From NCBI GenBank assembly GCA_964444665.1, contig CAYUIE010000002.1, forward strand, positions 62,001 to 126,000: 64,000 nt of DNA, given 5' to 3'. A model generated the notes under the pieces. That model did not search any database. It was not told where the DNA came from and saw only the letters and a program-made list of their open reading frames with translations. Position numbers and translations under genes: made by a program. The number at the start of each line of letters is the position of its first letter. The stretch's first letter is position 1. This document shows, in pieces, positions 35,994 through 44,465 of this stretch. This stretch comes from CAYZTY01 sp964444665 (lineage in GTDB: Bacteria > Planctomycetota > Phycisphaerae > Sedimentisphaerales > CAYZTY01).

Positions 35994-37694
35994 ATGACCA
36001 GAAAAGAAAAAACCGCCTTAGTAGCCCTAACATTGAATATAGTATTGACGGCCCTGAAATTTGTAGCCTTCTTTTTTACGGGAAGTATTGCGATTCTGGC
36101 GGAAGCCTGGCACAGTTTTTCAGATATTACTACATCAACTCTTGTTTTTATCTCTGTAAGAGAAAAGCCTTTCTTCCCGGCCGTTTCCGAAGAGAGCAAA
36201 GATGAAAGCAAATTAATCCCCTTGGAATATCACATATCATTCTTAATAGGTTTGTTTATGTTTTTCATTTCAATGGCCTTGATATGGAAAACACTAACGG
36301 GAAGGACGCTGGCAATCGAATACTCACTTATTTCGGGAGTCATATTTATAATTTTTGCCGTTGCATCCTACATTGTATATCGTTTCGAGACATCTGTCGG
36401 GCAGGAAGAAAACTCCATCAGCCTTATAGCCGACGGAATGCATGCCAGGGCTGATATGGTCAATTCTCTTTTGATAGGATTCTCTCTGGTAATCTACAGG
36501 ATAGGGCTCAATATAGACACACTTATTGCGTTTATAATCGCTCTGCTCATATTATCTTTTTCGATTGAAACAATAGTTAATGCCGTGATGGCGCATAAAA
36601 GGCAGGAAGACAAATATATCTTCCGGTACAAATCCACGACAATCATTCTATCACTTTTCGAGAAAAGGACATGGGCCAGGGCGGGAGAATACTTAGAAGG
36701 ACGACTCGGTTCAAGAAAGATAAATTTTTCTTTGCTGAGAAGGATATTTAAATGTTGTTGTGGATTTGTTCTTTTGATTTTGGTGTTAGCCTGCGGCTCT
36801 ATGTGTATTTATACAATAGGCCCATCCCAGGAGGGAGTAATTGAGCGTTTTGGCAGGCCGTTGAATTATAAAAGAGCCGTCCAGCCTGGTATACACTTTA
36901 AGTTTCCCTGGCCGGTGGATAAGATAATAAAAATAAATTCGAAAAGCATCCGTACTAAAAGCATAGGAAATATTACCGACGAAGGCAGTTTTGCCCTGCT
37001 GTGGACAAAAAAACACGGTACGGAATCAGCCTTTATTTCCGGTGATAACAACTTTTTCTACCCCTACTTTGTCATACACTACAGAATAAAGGACGTTTTT
37101 AAATACAGATATAATCATATCGACCCTGAAATCCTGCTCGACAGTGTTGCAAATCGGATCATCTCAGGTATTTTTTCCAAAAGGACCTTTTATGAAATAG
37201 TTACCTCATACAGAAAGTATTTTGAACCGGATTTAGCAGAAAATATCCAGGCTAAATTAGACAGTCTTAACAGCGGGCTGGAAATTATAAATATAAATAT
37301 GAAGGATGTGCATCCACCGATTTTCATTTCTTCTTCTTTTGAGGAGGTCATCGCCGCCTATCAGCAAAAAGAAGAGATGATAAACAAGGCGCTCAGCTAT
37401 AAAAATGAATCTATACCGCAGGCGAAAGGAAACGGTGTAAAGCTGCTTAAGAAAGCCGAATCCTACGTTATAGAAAAGACTAAAAGAGCAGAAGGCGAGT
37501 CTTTGAGGTTCATAATGCAATCAGAAGAATTTCAAAAATCAAAAGATTTAACGGCAAAGAAAATGCATTTTGACTTTATAAAAGAAGCTCTCTCCGAAAA
37601 TCAAAAAATCATTGTGGATCCATCGGTAGGCCTGCCTGAAATATGGCTGGATAGTAAAGACCTTCTAAAATCTTCTAAATTTGGATGGGATTGA
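35994..37694 (+). CDS. Cation diffusion facilitator transporter fused to an SPFH/HflK-like domain
   Basis: The 566-residue protein has a CDF transporter in its first 200 residues or so. AEAWHSFSDI in one helix and ADGMHARADM in another give the His/Asp metal site expected of zinc-type CDF exporters. After a linker there is another TM helix (GFVLLILVLACGSMCIYTIG), then an HflK-like SPFH domain (VIERFGRPLNYKRAVQPGIH, FKFPWPVDKI) and a coiled C-terminus. ATG 35994 fits the usual CDF start; TTG 35940 would lie in the promoter. A CDF-HflK fusion is not an arrangement I know. The next gene starts 3 nt after its stop. Confidence 0.85.
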   Translation: MTRKEKTALVALTLNIVLTALKFVAFFFTGSIAILAEAWHSFSDITTSTLVFISVREKPFFPAVSEESKDESKLIPLEYHISFLIGLFMFFISMALIWKTLTGRTLAIEYSLISGVIFIIFAVASYIVYRFETSVGQEENSISLIADGMHARADMVNSLLIGFSLVIYRIGLNIDTLIAFIIALLILSFSIETIVNAVMAHKRQEDKYIFRYKSTTIILSLFEKRTWARAGEYLEGRLGSRKINFSLLRRIFKCCCGFVLLILVLACGSMCIYTIGPSQEGVIERFGRPLNYKRAVQPGIHFKFPWPVDKIIKINSKSIRTKSIGNITDEGSFALLWTKKHGTESAFISGDNNFFYPYFVIHYRIKDVFKYRYNHIDPEILLDSVANRIISGIFSKRTFYEIVTSYRKYFEPDLAENIQAKLDSLNSGLEIININMKDVHPPIFISSSFEEVIAAYQQKEEMINKALSYKNESIPQAKGNGVKLLKKAESYVIEKTKRAEGESLRFIMQSEEFQKSKDLTAKKMHFDFIKEALSENQKIIVDPSVGLPEIWLDSKDLLKSSKFGWD

Positions 37695-37696
37695 TT

Positions 37697-38602
37697 ATGA
37701 AAACGAAATTACCGCTTTTAATAATTATAGTTATAGCGCTCATACTGGCTCGCTATTCATTGTTCACCGTAAACGAGAAAGAGTTTGTCGTCGTCACCCG
37801 ATTCGGCAAACCGGTGAGGACACTTGAGCAGGCGGGGCTTTACTTTAAGCGGACAGGTTTTTTAGAAACTGTCAACCGGATCGAAAAGCGAACAAAGGTA
37901 TTCAAAACTCAGCCCATTCAGCTTTTGCTTGGAGACAAGAATCCACTGATTATCACCTGTTATGTTTGCTGGAGAACATCCGAACCGCTAACGTTTTTGC
38001 AATCCTTAACAAGCTCGGACATCGTAGAACAAAAAATAGGGGATATGGTCAATTCGTTGTTGGGAAGTACCCTCGGTGATTACACCATAGAAAATATTAT
38101 TAATGTACGACCCGAAATGGTTAAGCTCGAGGAAATAGAAACGGGGATTATGGCCGAGTCGAAACAGAAAGCGATTGAAAAATATGGGATACAAATTATT
38201 GACGTCGGGATTCGTCGTTTAGCCTATCCTGAAATTGTGACGCAATCGGTCTATAACAGAATGCGGGCGGAAAGAGAAAAAGAAGCCAAGAAATACCTGG
38301 CCGAGGGCAAGGAAGAGGCGGCCAAAATAGAGGCCCAGGCCGATAAAGAGGTTTCGCAGATAATCGCCGAAGCAAACAAAGAAGCTCAGATACTGAAAGG
38401 ACAAGGTGATAAGGAAGCAATGGGCATTTACGCTGAAGCGTACGGCCGGGATGCTGGTTTTTTCGAATTTACCAAATCGCTTGAGGCTTGCAGCGAAATC
38501 CTGAAAAAGAAAAGCACTTTAATCTTATCGACTGAATCAGAAATTTTTAAATACCTTAAATATAGAGAAGAAACTGATGAGAATTCCGCCATAGGCAAGT
38601 GA
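37697..38602 (+). CDS. SPFH-domain protein, HflC-like
   Basis: The 301-residue protein has an N-terminal TM helix, then NEKEFVVVTRFGKPVRTLEQAGLYFK and VNRIEKRTKVF, matching HflC. A long charged coiled coil with AEREKEAKKYLAEGKEEAAK follows and ends in an SPFH-type tail. HflC with HflK forms a membrane cage around FtsH. It sits 3 nt after the CDF-HflK fusion and 28 nt before the second HflK-like gene. No ftsH is in the window. Confidence 0.88.
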   Translation: MKTKLPLLIIIVIALILARYSLFTVNEKEFVVVTRFGKPVRTLEQAGLYFKRTGFLETVNRIEKRTKVFKTQPIQLLLGDKNPLIITCYVCWRTSEPLTFLQSLTSSDIVEQKIGDMVNSLLGSTLGDYTIENIINVRPEMVKLEEIETGIMAESKQKAIEKYGIQIIDVGIRRLAYPEIVTQSVYNRMRAEREKEAKKYLAEGKEEAAKIEAQADKEVSQIIAEANKEAQILKGQGDKEAMGIYAEAYGRDAGFFEFTKSLEACSEILKKKSTLILSTESEIFKYLKYREETDENSAIGK

Positions 38603-38630
38603 ATTACTTTCTTAACAAAGGAAATTTCAA

Positions 38631-39590
38631 TTGGAAATGAAAAACGCAATCTTAAGCAGCAAAAGATTTGTACTCTACATTTTAATTGTTCTCGTTTTGC
38701 TCTATATGGCATCCGGCATATACTCCATCCCTCAAACCCAGATAGGTGTTCACCAAAGATTCGGCAAAATAATAAATCCGAGCGTCAATCCGGGGATACA
38801 TTACGCTTTACCCTGGCCGATTGACAAAATCGATAAAGTTTCCGTTATGATTTTTCAGCGAATTTTGATTGATGATTTTTCAAGTAATCTTGAAAGAGAT
38901 TCGATACCATACACTTTCCACAGGATGACGGGGCTCACGCCGAACTGCATCACCGGAGATAATAATATTGTCAACATTATTTGCGCTATCCAATATACGG
39001 TTTCCAATCCGGTTGACTACCTTTTCAAAGTAAAAGACAATGAAAGGCTCCTCAGAGATATTGTTTGTAACTCAATTATTAAATCCCTGGCCTGCCTGCA
39101 GGTGGATGAAATACTAACTTACGGCAAAAGAAAAGTGGAAAATATGATTAAAAAACTGACGCAGGAAAGATTGGATGATTTACGCTGCGGCCTGATTATT
39201 TCGTTCGTCGAACTTCGAGACGTCAGACCACCCCGCACGGTTCAGAGGGCTTTTGATGATGTAATAAATGCGAAGATTGACAGAAGAAAAATCGTAAGCC
39301 AGGCCGAATCACGCAGAAACGAACAGGTCCTGCAGGCAAAGGCAACAGCGACAAGAACAATTGAAAAGGCCAAATCATATAAACTGGAAAGAATTTTGAC
39401 CGCTCAAGGTGAAACGCAACGCTTCAAGAAGCAGTTAGAAACATACCAGAAAACGAAAAATGTTACGAAGAAAAGACTGTACTTTGAGTTTATAAAGCAG
39501 GTTTTCCCTGAAATAGAAAAGGTGTATATCATTGATAAGCAGGGAAATGAAAATCCCGCCAAAATCAAGATTTTTTCGAACGACCAGTAG
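38631..39590 (+). CDS. SPFH-domain protein, HflK-like (second)
   Basis: The 319-residue protein has a TM helix at about residues 12-30, then TQIGVHQRFGKIINPSVNPGIHYALPWPIDKIDKV, an HflK-type signature, and a coiled C-terminus (QAESRRNEQVLQAKATATR). I kept TTG 38631 because AAAGGA is 8 nt upstream; ATG 38637 is the alternative. It closes the three-gene SPFH cassette. Its similarity to the SPFH part of the fusion protein suggests an old duplication. Confidence 0.88.
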   Translation: MEMKNAILSSKRFVLYILIVLVLLYMASGIYSIPQTQIGVHQRFGKIINPSVNPGIHYALPWPIDKIDKVSVMIFQRILIDDFSSNLERDSIPYTFHRMTGLTPNCITGDNNIVNIICAIQYTVSNPVDYLFKVKDNERLLRDIVCNSIIKSLACLQVDEILTYGKRKVENMIKKLTQERLDDLRCGLIISFVELRDVRPPRTVQRAFDDVINAKIDRRKIVSQAESRRNEQVLQAKATATRTIEKAKSYKLERILTAQGETQRFKKQLETYQKTKNVTKKRLYFEFIKQVFPEIEKVYIIDKQGNENPAKIKIFSNDQ

Positions 39591-39669
39591 AGAGACCTGA
39601 CAACTGAATCAGATATAGGATACATCTGATGGGTAAAATTGTGTTTTAATGGAAGCGAGGAGGCGACTT

Positions 39670-40560
39670 TTGAAAGAAATTGTTGTCATAAGTGGCAAGG
39701 GTGGAACAGGTAAGACAAGCATAGTCGCCTCATTTGCCGCACTTGCGAAAAATGCCGTACTGGCCGATTGTGATGTAGACGCGGCCGACCTGCATTTGAT
39801 TTTACAGCCTGATATTAGACAAAGTTTAGATTTTTCCGGCGGAAAAAGGGCTTCGATTATCACCGATAAATGTATCGGTTGCGGCAAATGTGAAGAGGTT
39901 TGCAACTTCGATGCTGTTACACTCAACGGCCCAGCTAATGATGTGGCCGGGAAAACTTATGTCATCGACCCTATTTCCTGTGAAGGTTGTAAGGTATGCG
40001 TGGAATTCTGCCCGGCAGATGCAATCAAATTCGAAGATTGTATAAACGGCCAATGGTTTGTATCCGATACTCGGTTCGGACCGATGGTTCATGCCAAGCT
40101 CGGAATAGCTGAAGAAAACAGCGGGAAATTGGTAACCCTGATTCGTAAAGAAGCAAAAAAAATTACTGAGGAGCAAAAAAAAGATTTGATTATTGTTGAT
40201 GGCTCGCCGGGTATTGGCTGTCCGGTGATTGCATCGATTACAGGAGCCGACTTGGTTCTTGTCGTTACAGAACCCACGCTTTCCGGCAAACACGACTTGG
40301 CACGCGTCGCAGATTTATCGGCAAGTTTCGGAATAGCAACCTTAGTCTGTATAAATAAATCCGACATTAATCCACAAATAGCGGCTCATATTGAAGAAGA
40401 TGGGCGCAACCAAGGCTTAAAGCTGGCAGGAAAAATACATTACGACGAAGCGTTTACAAAAGCACAGATTATGAAATCCACTGTCATTGAATACACCGAC
40501 GGCGTGGTATCTGAAGAAATTCGGGCTTTATGGCACAGTGTTATCGATGCATTAGGTTGA
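39670..40560 (+). CDS. MinD/ParA-type ATPase with inserted ferredoxin domain (second copy)
   Basis: The 296-residue protein begins MKEIVVISGKGGTGKTSIVAS, has an inserted ferredoxin with CIGCGKCEEVCNFDAV and CEGCKVCVEFCPADA, and continues as an ATPase (IVDGSPGIGCPVIASI, VVTEPTLSGKHDLARV). I chose TTG 39670 because AGGAGG lies 7-8 nt upstream and the family usually starts exactly there; the longer ATG 39649 frame adds unlike residues. Paired with the 34042 ATPase, it is expected to act on metal or Fe-S cofactors, but the target is not known. Confidence 0.88.
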   Translation: MKEIVVISGKGGTGKTSIVASFAALAKNAVLADCDVDAADLHLILQPDIRQSLDFSGGKRASIITDKCIGCGKCEEVCNFDAVTLNGPANDVAGKTYVIDPISCEGCKVCVEFCPADAIKFEDCINGQWFVSDTRFGPMVHAKLGIAEENSGKLVTLIRKEAKKITEEQKKDLIIVDGSPGIGCPVIASITGADLVLVVTEPTLSGKHDLARVADLSASFGIATLVCINKSDINPQIAAHIEEDGRNQGLKLAGKIHYDEAFTKAQIMKSTVIEYTDGVVSEEIRALWHSVIDALG

Positions 40561-40578
40561 GTGATATAGGAATAGATT

Positions 40579-41799
40579 ATGGCAAAAGAATCAACAGCAA
40601 TCAGAACCATGCAAAATCATAAAAACAGGTTACAGCTTGAGCAAGTACAAATTGCCGGAAATTTGCAGCAAATAGAACACAAAATACTCGTCCTTTCCGG
40701 CAAAGGCGGAGTCGGTAAAAGCAGCATCGCCGTTAACCTGGCGGTTTGGCTATCGAAGCGGGGCAAAAAGGTCGGTCTGCTGGATATCGATATTCACGGC
40801 CCAAGCATACCCAAATTGCTTAATCTCGAAAACGCAAAGCTTAAAGGCAGGGATAATAAAATTGAACCGATTTTATATAACGACACGCTTAAAGTGATAA
40901 GTATAGGATTTTTGCTACAGGATGGAAACACCGCTTTGATTTGGCGGGGTCCTATGAAGCACAATGTTATAAAACAGTTTATCTCAGAAGTTTCCTGGGG
41001 CAGACTGGATTATTTGATAATCGACTGCCCGCCCGGAACCGGCGACGAGCCGTTATCGATGGTTCAATTACTGAGTAATGCAGGTGGAGCCGTTATCGTT
41101 ACCACACCTCAACAGCTTGCTGTCGTTGATGTGAAAAAGTGCTTAACATTTTGCAGGCAATTGAATCTGCCGGTTCTGGGGATTATCGAAAATATGAAAG
41201 GCTTCGTCTGCCCGCATTGCAATCATAAAACAGATATTTTCAAAGGCGACGGCGGCCGGCAGATGGCTGAAGATTTCAATGTACCATTCTTAGGCAGCAT
41301 ACCAATAGACCCCAACATGGTCCCTGCTGCTGACTTGGGCAAACCATTTATCTCTTGCAACAACCAGAGTCCGACGGCTCAGTCTCTTAGTCGTGCCTTT
41401 GAGCCACTATTACAATCCAACAAAAGACAAACTAAATCGAATAACAAGGAGCAAATTAAAATGAGAATAGCGATTCCATTAACAGGCGGAAAATTATCAA
41501 TGCATTTTGGTCATTGCGAGCAGTTTGCCATACTCGAAATCGACAGCGAAAGCAAAAGCATCGTTAATACCGAATTGGTTTCGCCGCCGTCCCATGAGCC
41601 GGGCGTTCTGCCTCAATGGCTGGCGGGACTTCAGGTAGAGTTGATAATTGCCGGTGGTATGGGACAGCGGGCCCAGCAGCTATTTACACAGAACCAAATC
41701 CAGGTAGTTGTTGGCGCCCCCGGAGACAGCCCTGAAGAACTGGCAGCAGCCTATATTGAAGGCAGGCTGGAATCCGGAGAAAATATTTGTGACCACTAA
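40579..41799 (+). CDS. Mrp/NBP35-type Fe-S carrier ATPase fused to a NifX-like domain
   Basis: The 406-residue protein has an Mrp ATPase in residues 1-280 or so: VLSGKGGVGKSSIAVNLA (Walker A), LDIDIHGPSIPKLLNLEN, IIDCPPGTGDEPLS and a CPHC pair typical of Fe-S carriers. The C-terminal 110 residues start again with MRIAIPLTGGKLSMHFGHCEQFAI and form a NifX/NifB-family domain. This architecture is known from MrpORP of Desulfovibrio. The gene starts 18 nt after the ATPase. Confidence 0.9.
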   Translation: MAKESTAIRTMQNHKNRLQLEQVQIAGNLQQIEHKILVLSGKGGVGKSSIAVNLAVWLSKRGKKVGLLDIDIHGPSIPKLLNLENAKLKGRDNKIEPILYNDTLKVISIGFLLQDGNTALIWRGPMKHNVIKQFISEVSWGRLDYLIIDCPPGTGDEPLSMVQLLSNAGGAVIVTTPQQLAVVDVKKCLTFCRQLNLPVLGIIENMKGFVCPHCNHKTDIFKGDGGRQMAEDFNVPFLGSIPIDPNMVPAADLGKPFISCNNQSPTAQSLSRAFEPLLQSNKRQTKSNNKEQIKMRIAIPLTGGKLSMHFGHCEQFAILEIDSESKSIVNTELVSPPSHEPGVLPQWLAGLQVELIIAGGMGQRAQQLFTQNQIQVVVGAPGDSPEELAAAYIEGRLESGENICDH

Positions 41800-41806
41800 G
41801 CACTAA

Positions 41807-42718
41807 ATGAACCTTATGGAATATACAGAAAAGATAACTAAACGTTTTTCCCGCCCACGTAAGGTTGACGAACTTCCTGACGGTCGAAATGCTACTACTA
41901 TCACAACATTGGTAGATAATATCGCCTCCGAAAACCTTGTCTCCGAGCATGGCCTGTCTTTCTGGATTGAATATAACAACAGGCATATCCTTTTTGACGC
42001 GGGTCAAAGTGATATTATTGTAAAAAATGCGAAGCTCCTCGGCATCAAGCTGGCCGACACGGATGCAATCGTAATAAGCCACGGCCATTATGACCACACA
42101 GGAGGTCTCGCGACTGTACTTGATATTGCTCCTAAAGCGACTGTTTATATGCATCCTGCCGCGTTTAAGCTAAAATTCAGTCGAAAAGGCAACAGAGTCA
42201 AAACGATTGGCATATCAGATTCAATAAAACAGGTCCTTCTTCAAAAAGCCGGTAATGGAGAAGTTATCTGGACAGAGAGTCCTACAGAAGTTTCCGCAGG
42301 TCTTTTTATCACCGGCCAAATACCACGAATAGCGGATTTCGAAAACGCCGCTACTTCTTTCTTCGTTGATGAGGATTGCCAAAAAACCGACACCCTGCCG
42401 GACGACCAGGCAATGTTTTTCGATTCGCCAAAAGGCACAGTTATTGTTCTTGGCTGTGCACATGCAGGCGTGATTAATACTCTGGATTATGTTGCAAAGT
42501 TAAGTGGACGAAAGCGTATTTTTGCCGTCATTGGTGGAATGCACTTATTGAGTGCCTCTCTGGAACGGATAGAATGCACTATTGATACATTCAGACGTTA
42601 TGACGTGCAGAGAATTGTCCCAGCCCATTGCACAGGTCACAAGGCCATCGAAAAATTTAAAGAAGCTTTCGCTGAACGGTGTTTTATCTGTTCTGCTGGA
42701 AACAGAATATATTTATAG
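41807..42718 (+). CDS. Metallo-beta-lactamase fold protein
   Basis: The 303-residue protein has ISHGHYDHTGGL (HxHxDH motif), VYMHPAAF, VLGCAHAGVINTL and VPAHCTGH, consistent with the MBL subgroup that includes proteins annotated as dihydropterin-aminobenzene phosphate synthases. Members of this group recur in NifX/Mrp clusters. It starts 7 nt after the Mrp fusion gene. The reaction is not known. Confidence 0.82.
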   Translation: MNLMEYTEKITKRFSRPRKVDELPDGRNATTITTLVDNIASENLVSEHGLSFWIEYNNRHILFDAGQSDIIVKNAKLLGIKLADTDAIVISHGHYDHTGGLATVLDIAPKATVYMHPAAFKLKFSRKGNRVKTIGISDSIKQVLLQKAGNGEVIWTESPTEVSAGLFITGQIPRIADFENAATSFFVDEDCQKTDTLPDDQAMFFDSPKGTVIVLGCAHAGVINTLDYVAKLSGRKRIFAVIGGMHLLSASLERIECTIDTFRRYDVQRIVPAHCTGHKAIEKFKEAFAERCFICSAGNRIYL

Positions 42719-42729
42719 GAGACGATAAA

Positions 42730-42981
42730 GTGCCCACATACGAGTACAAATGCCAAACTTGTGGCCACACATTCGAAAAATTTCAAAATATCAAGGACAA
42801 ACCCGTTTCAAAATGCCTGAAATGCAATCATAAAGTACAAAGGTTGATTGGCGCCGGAGCAGGCGTAATTTTCAGGAATTCAAAAGCGGACTATAGTGCC
42901 GGTGGGACCACATCCTGCAATCGAGAAACACCTTGCTGCGGCCGAGATGTCCCCTGTGACAAGAGGCCATGTGAGTCATAA
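42730..42981 (+). CDS. FmdB-type zinc-ribbon protein (second)
   Basis: The 83-residue protein starts at GTG 42730 with AGGAGA 8 nt upstream. It reads PTYEYKCQTCGHTFEKF and later SKCLKCNHKV, a zinc ribbon with four Cys, and has a Cys-rich tail (ETPCCGRDVPCDKRPCES). It resembles the FmdB protein at 33453 in fold and position. The Cys-rich tail might bind a metal. Confidence 0.8.
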   Translation: MPTYEYKCQTCGHTFEKFQNIKDKPVSKCLKCNHKVQRLIGAGAGVIFRNSKADYSAGGTTSCNRETPCCGRDVPCDKRPCES

Positions 42982-43013
42982 AAATCTGTTAGATACAACA
43001 ATGGAATTTTGTT

Positions 43014-43379
43014 ATGCCCAGACCAAGAAATTTCAGGCGAGTTGGTTGTCTGCCGCAGGCTAATTACTATAAGCCCAGGGGGGTCCCTCTGTCCGTCCTG
43101 CAGCATATCACTCTTACAGTGGATGAGCTTGAGGCAATCCGCCTGACCGACCTTGAGGGGCTTTATCAGGAACAGGCCGCCGAGAAAATGAATATCTCAC
43201 GCCAGACTTTGGGAAGAATCCTCGAATCCGCCCACAAAAAAATTGCCAATGCCTTAGTCAACGGCAAGGCCCTTTCAATCCAGGGAGGCTCTATCGAACT
43301 TGCTGTTCCTCCGGAGTCGATTTCCGAACCCCCACATCGTTTTCGCCGCGGCCGAGGTCGGGGCCGTGGACCTGGATAA
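43014..43379 (+). CDS. DUF134-type DNA-binding protein
   Basis: The 121-residue protein begins MPRPRNFRRVGCLPQANYYK, then VDELEAIRLTDLEGLYQEQ and AAEKMNISRQTLGRILESAH. The last segment is a helix-turn-helix resembling sigma region 4, the hallmark of DUF134. The C-terminus is rich in Arg and Gly (RFRRGRGRGRGPG). It ends the NifX/Mrp cluster and is the best candidate for binding the palindrome at 32474. Confidence 0.85.
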   Translation: MPRPRNFRRVGCLPQANYYKPRGVPLSVLQHITLTVDELEAIRLTDLEGLYQEQAAEKMNISRQTLGRILESAHKKIANALVNGKALSIQGGSIELAVPPESISEPPHRFRRGRGRGRGPG

Positions 43380-43491
43380 TAGCACTAAAATCAACGCCGA
43401 TGAATTTGTTTTACCTGTGGCAGGCAGCTTTTGGGGATTGGCCAATAATAGCCGCGTAAAAATCAGTCAAATTGAGTAAATAAAATAGAAT

Positions 43492-43568
43492 CATACGGTC
43501 GGAATCAGGCAGTTAAATCCTTTTCATCTTCTGTCAGCATTTCATTCAATGAGCCGGAGCGGAAGCCC
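43492..43568 (-). repeat. 77-bp partial copy of the larE 3' end (copy 1)
   Basis: This stretch matches 44389-44465 at 74 of 77 positions. On the minus strand it encodes GFRSGSLNEMLTEDEKDLTA and a TGA at 43505-43507, the exact C-terminus of the larE protein with one Glu/Asp change. The larE-like coding similarity stops at its 5' edge. With the second copy it brackets the nucleotidyltransferase gene. Confidence 0.9.
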
Positions 43569-43607
43569 CAAGGACCAGCAGTAAAACGAAGTATTGTAAA
43601 TATGAAT

Positions 43608-43637
43608 TTGACAATTCCTCTTGCCCTCTACGATAAT
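43608..43637 (+). promoter_or_regulatory. Predicted promoter of the nucleotidyltransferase gene
   Basis: TTGACA (43608-43613) and GATAAT (43632-43637) are 18 nt apart. The predicted leader is about 65 nt. The promoter lies inside the segment bracketed by the larE-end repeats. Confidence 0.6.
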
Positions 43638-43710
43638 ACACACAATAATACACAAAACAAGAGTTTTCAATCTTCGGTTTTTGGTTTGTTACTTAGAAGG
43701 AAGAAATACG

Positions 43711-44238
43711 ATGACGGGTAAAGAATTCGTTAACCGGATCGCCAATGGAAAATCTGACATCATACAGATTCTTCTGGACATTTTTTCTAAGACGGATTCA
43801 CGGTACTGCTTAATCGGAGGTCTTGCCGTGAACGCTTATGTTGAACCGGTCGTGAGTCTTGATTTGGACATCGTTCCCGAAGCGGGGGACCTCGAAGCTA
43901 TTTGTGAAGCGGCCAAAGAACGAGGTTTTAAGATTAAGGAATTTGAGCACAGCGTCAACATCACCAGCCCGGACTCCGACCTGCGGATTCAGCTTCAGGT
44001 TGACCCGCGGTATCAGAGTTTTGTTTCAGATGCCCAGGACAGGAACGTGCTGGGCTATACGATGAGAGTTGCGAAGATTGAAGACGTGTTAGAGGGGAAG
44101 GTATGGGCGTATATGGATAAGACAAGGCGAATGAGCAAACGGCAAAAGGATTTAGCCGACATCTTTCGCATTATTGAGAATTATCCTGAGCTTGAAACAT
44201 CTTTGCCGCAAACCGTTCGGGAAGAATTGGAGAGATAA
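43711..44238 (+). CDS. MNT/AbiEii-like nucleotidyltransferase
   Basis: The 175-residue protein has CLIGGLAVNAYVEPVVSLDLDIV, the Gly-Gly and Asp-x-Asp elements of minimal nucleotidyltransferases used by several toxin-antitoxin and abortive-infection families. The C-terminus has RMSKRQKDLADIFRIIENYP. GAAGGAAG precedes ATG 43711. Downstream at 44255 an 18-codon ORF (MAKNRLPPGQVYQAIDFS) may be the remains of a second gene. The protein could be a toxin, an antitoxin-like nucleotidyltransferase or a stand-alone enzyme. Confidence 0.7.
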   Translation: MTGKEFVNRIANGKSDIIQILLDIFSKTDSRYCLIGGLAVNAYVEPVVSLDLDIVPEAGDLEAICEAAKERGFKIKEFEHSVNITSPDSDLRIQLQVDPRYQSFVSDAQDRNVLGYTMRVAKIEDVLEGKVWAYMDKTRRMSKRQKDLADIFRIIENYPELETSLPQTVREELER

Positions 44239-44388
44239 GCGAGGGGCCGCAACAATGGCAAAGAATCGCCTTCCTCCCGGTCAAGTTTATCAGGCAATCG
44301 ATTTTTCATAAAGACTTAAAGAGCCTGAATTGTAGATTAGAATGGCTGATGAGTTGATTGGTGCGGCTTTACGTAAATATAATAAAAC

Positions 44389-44465
44389 CATACGGTCGGA
44401 ATCAGGCGGTCAAATCCTTTTCTTCTTCTGTCAGCATTTCATTCAATGAGCCGGAGCGGAAGCCC
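44389..44465 (-). repeat. 77-bp larE 3' end (copy 2, part of the intact gene)
   Basis: This is the intact larE C-terminus and adjacent downstream sequence, repeated at 43492-43568 with three differences. The two copies are in direct orientation and 897 bp apart, start to start. Confidence 0.9.
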
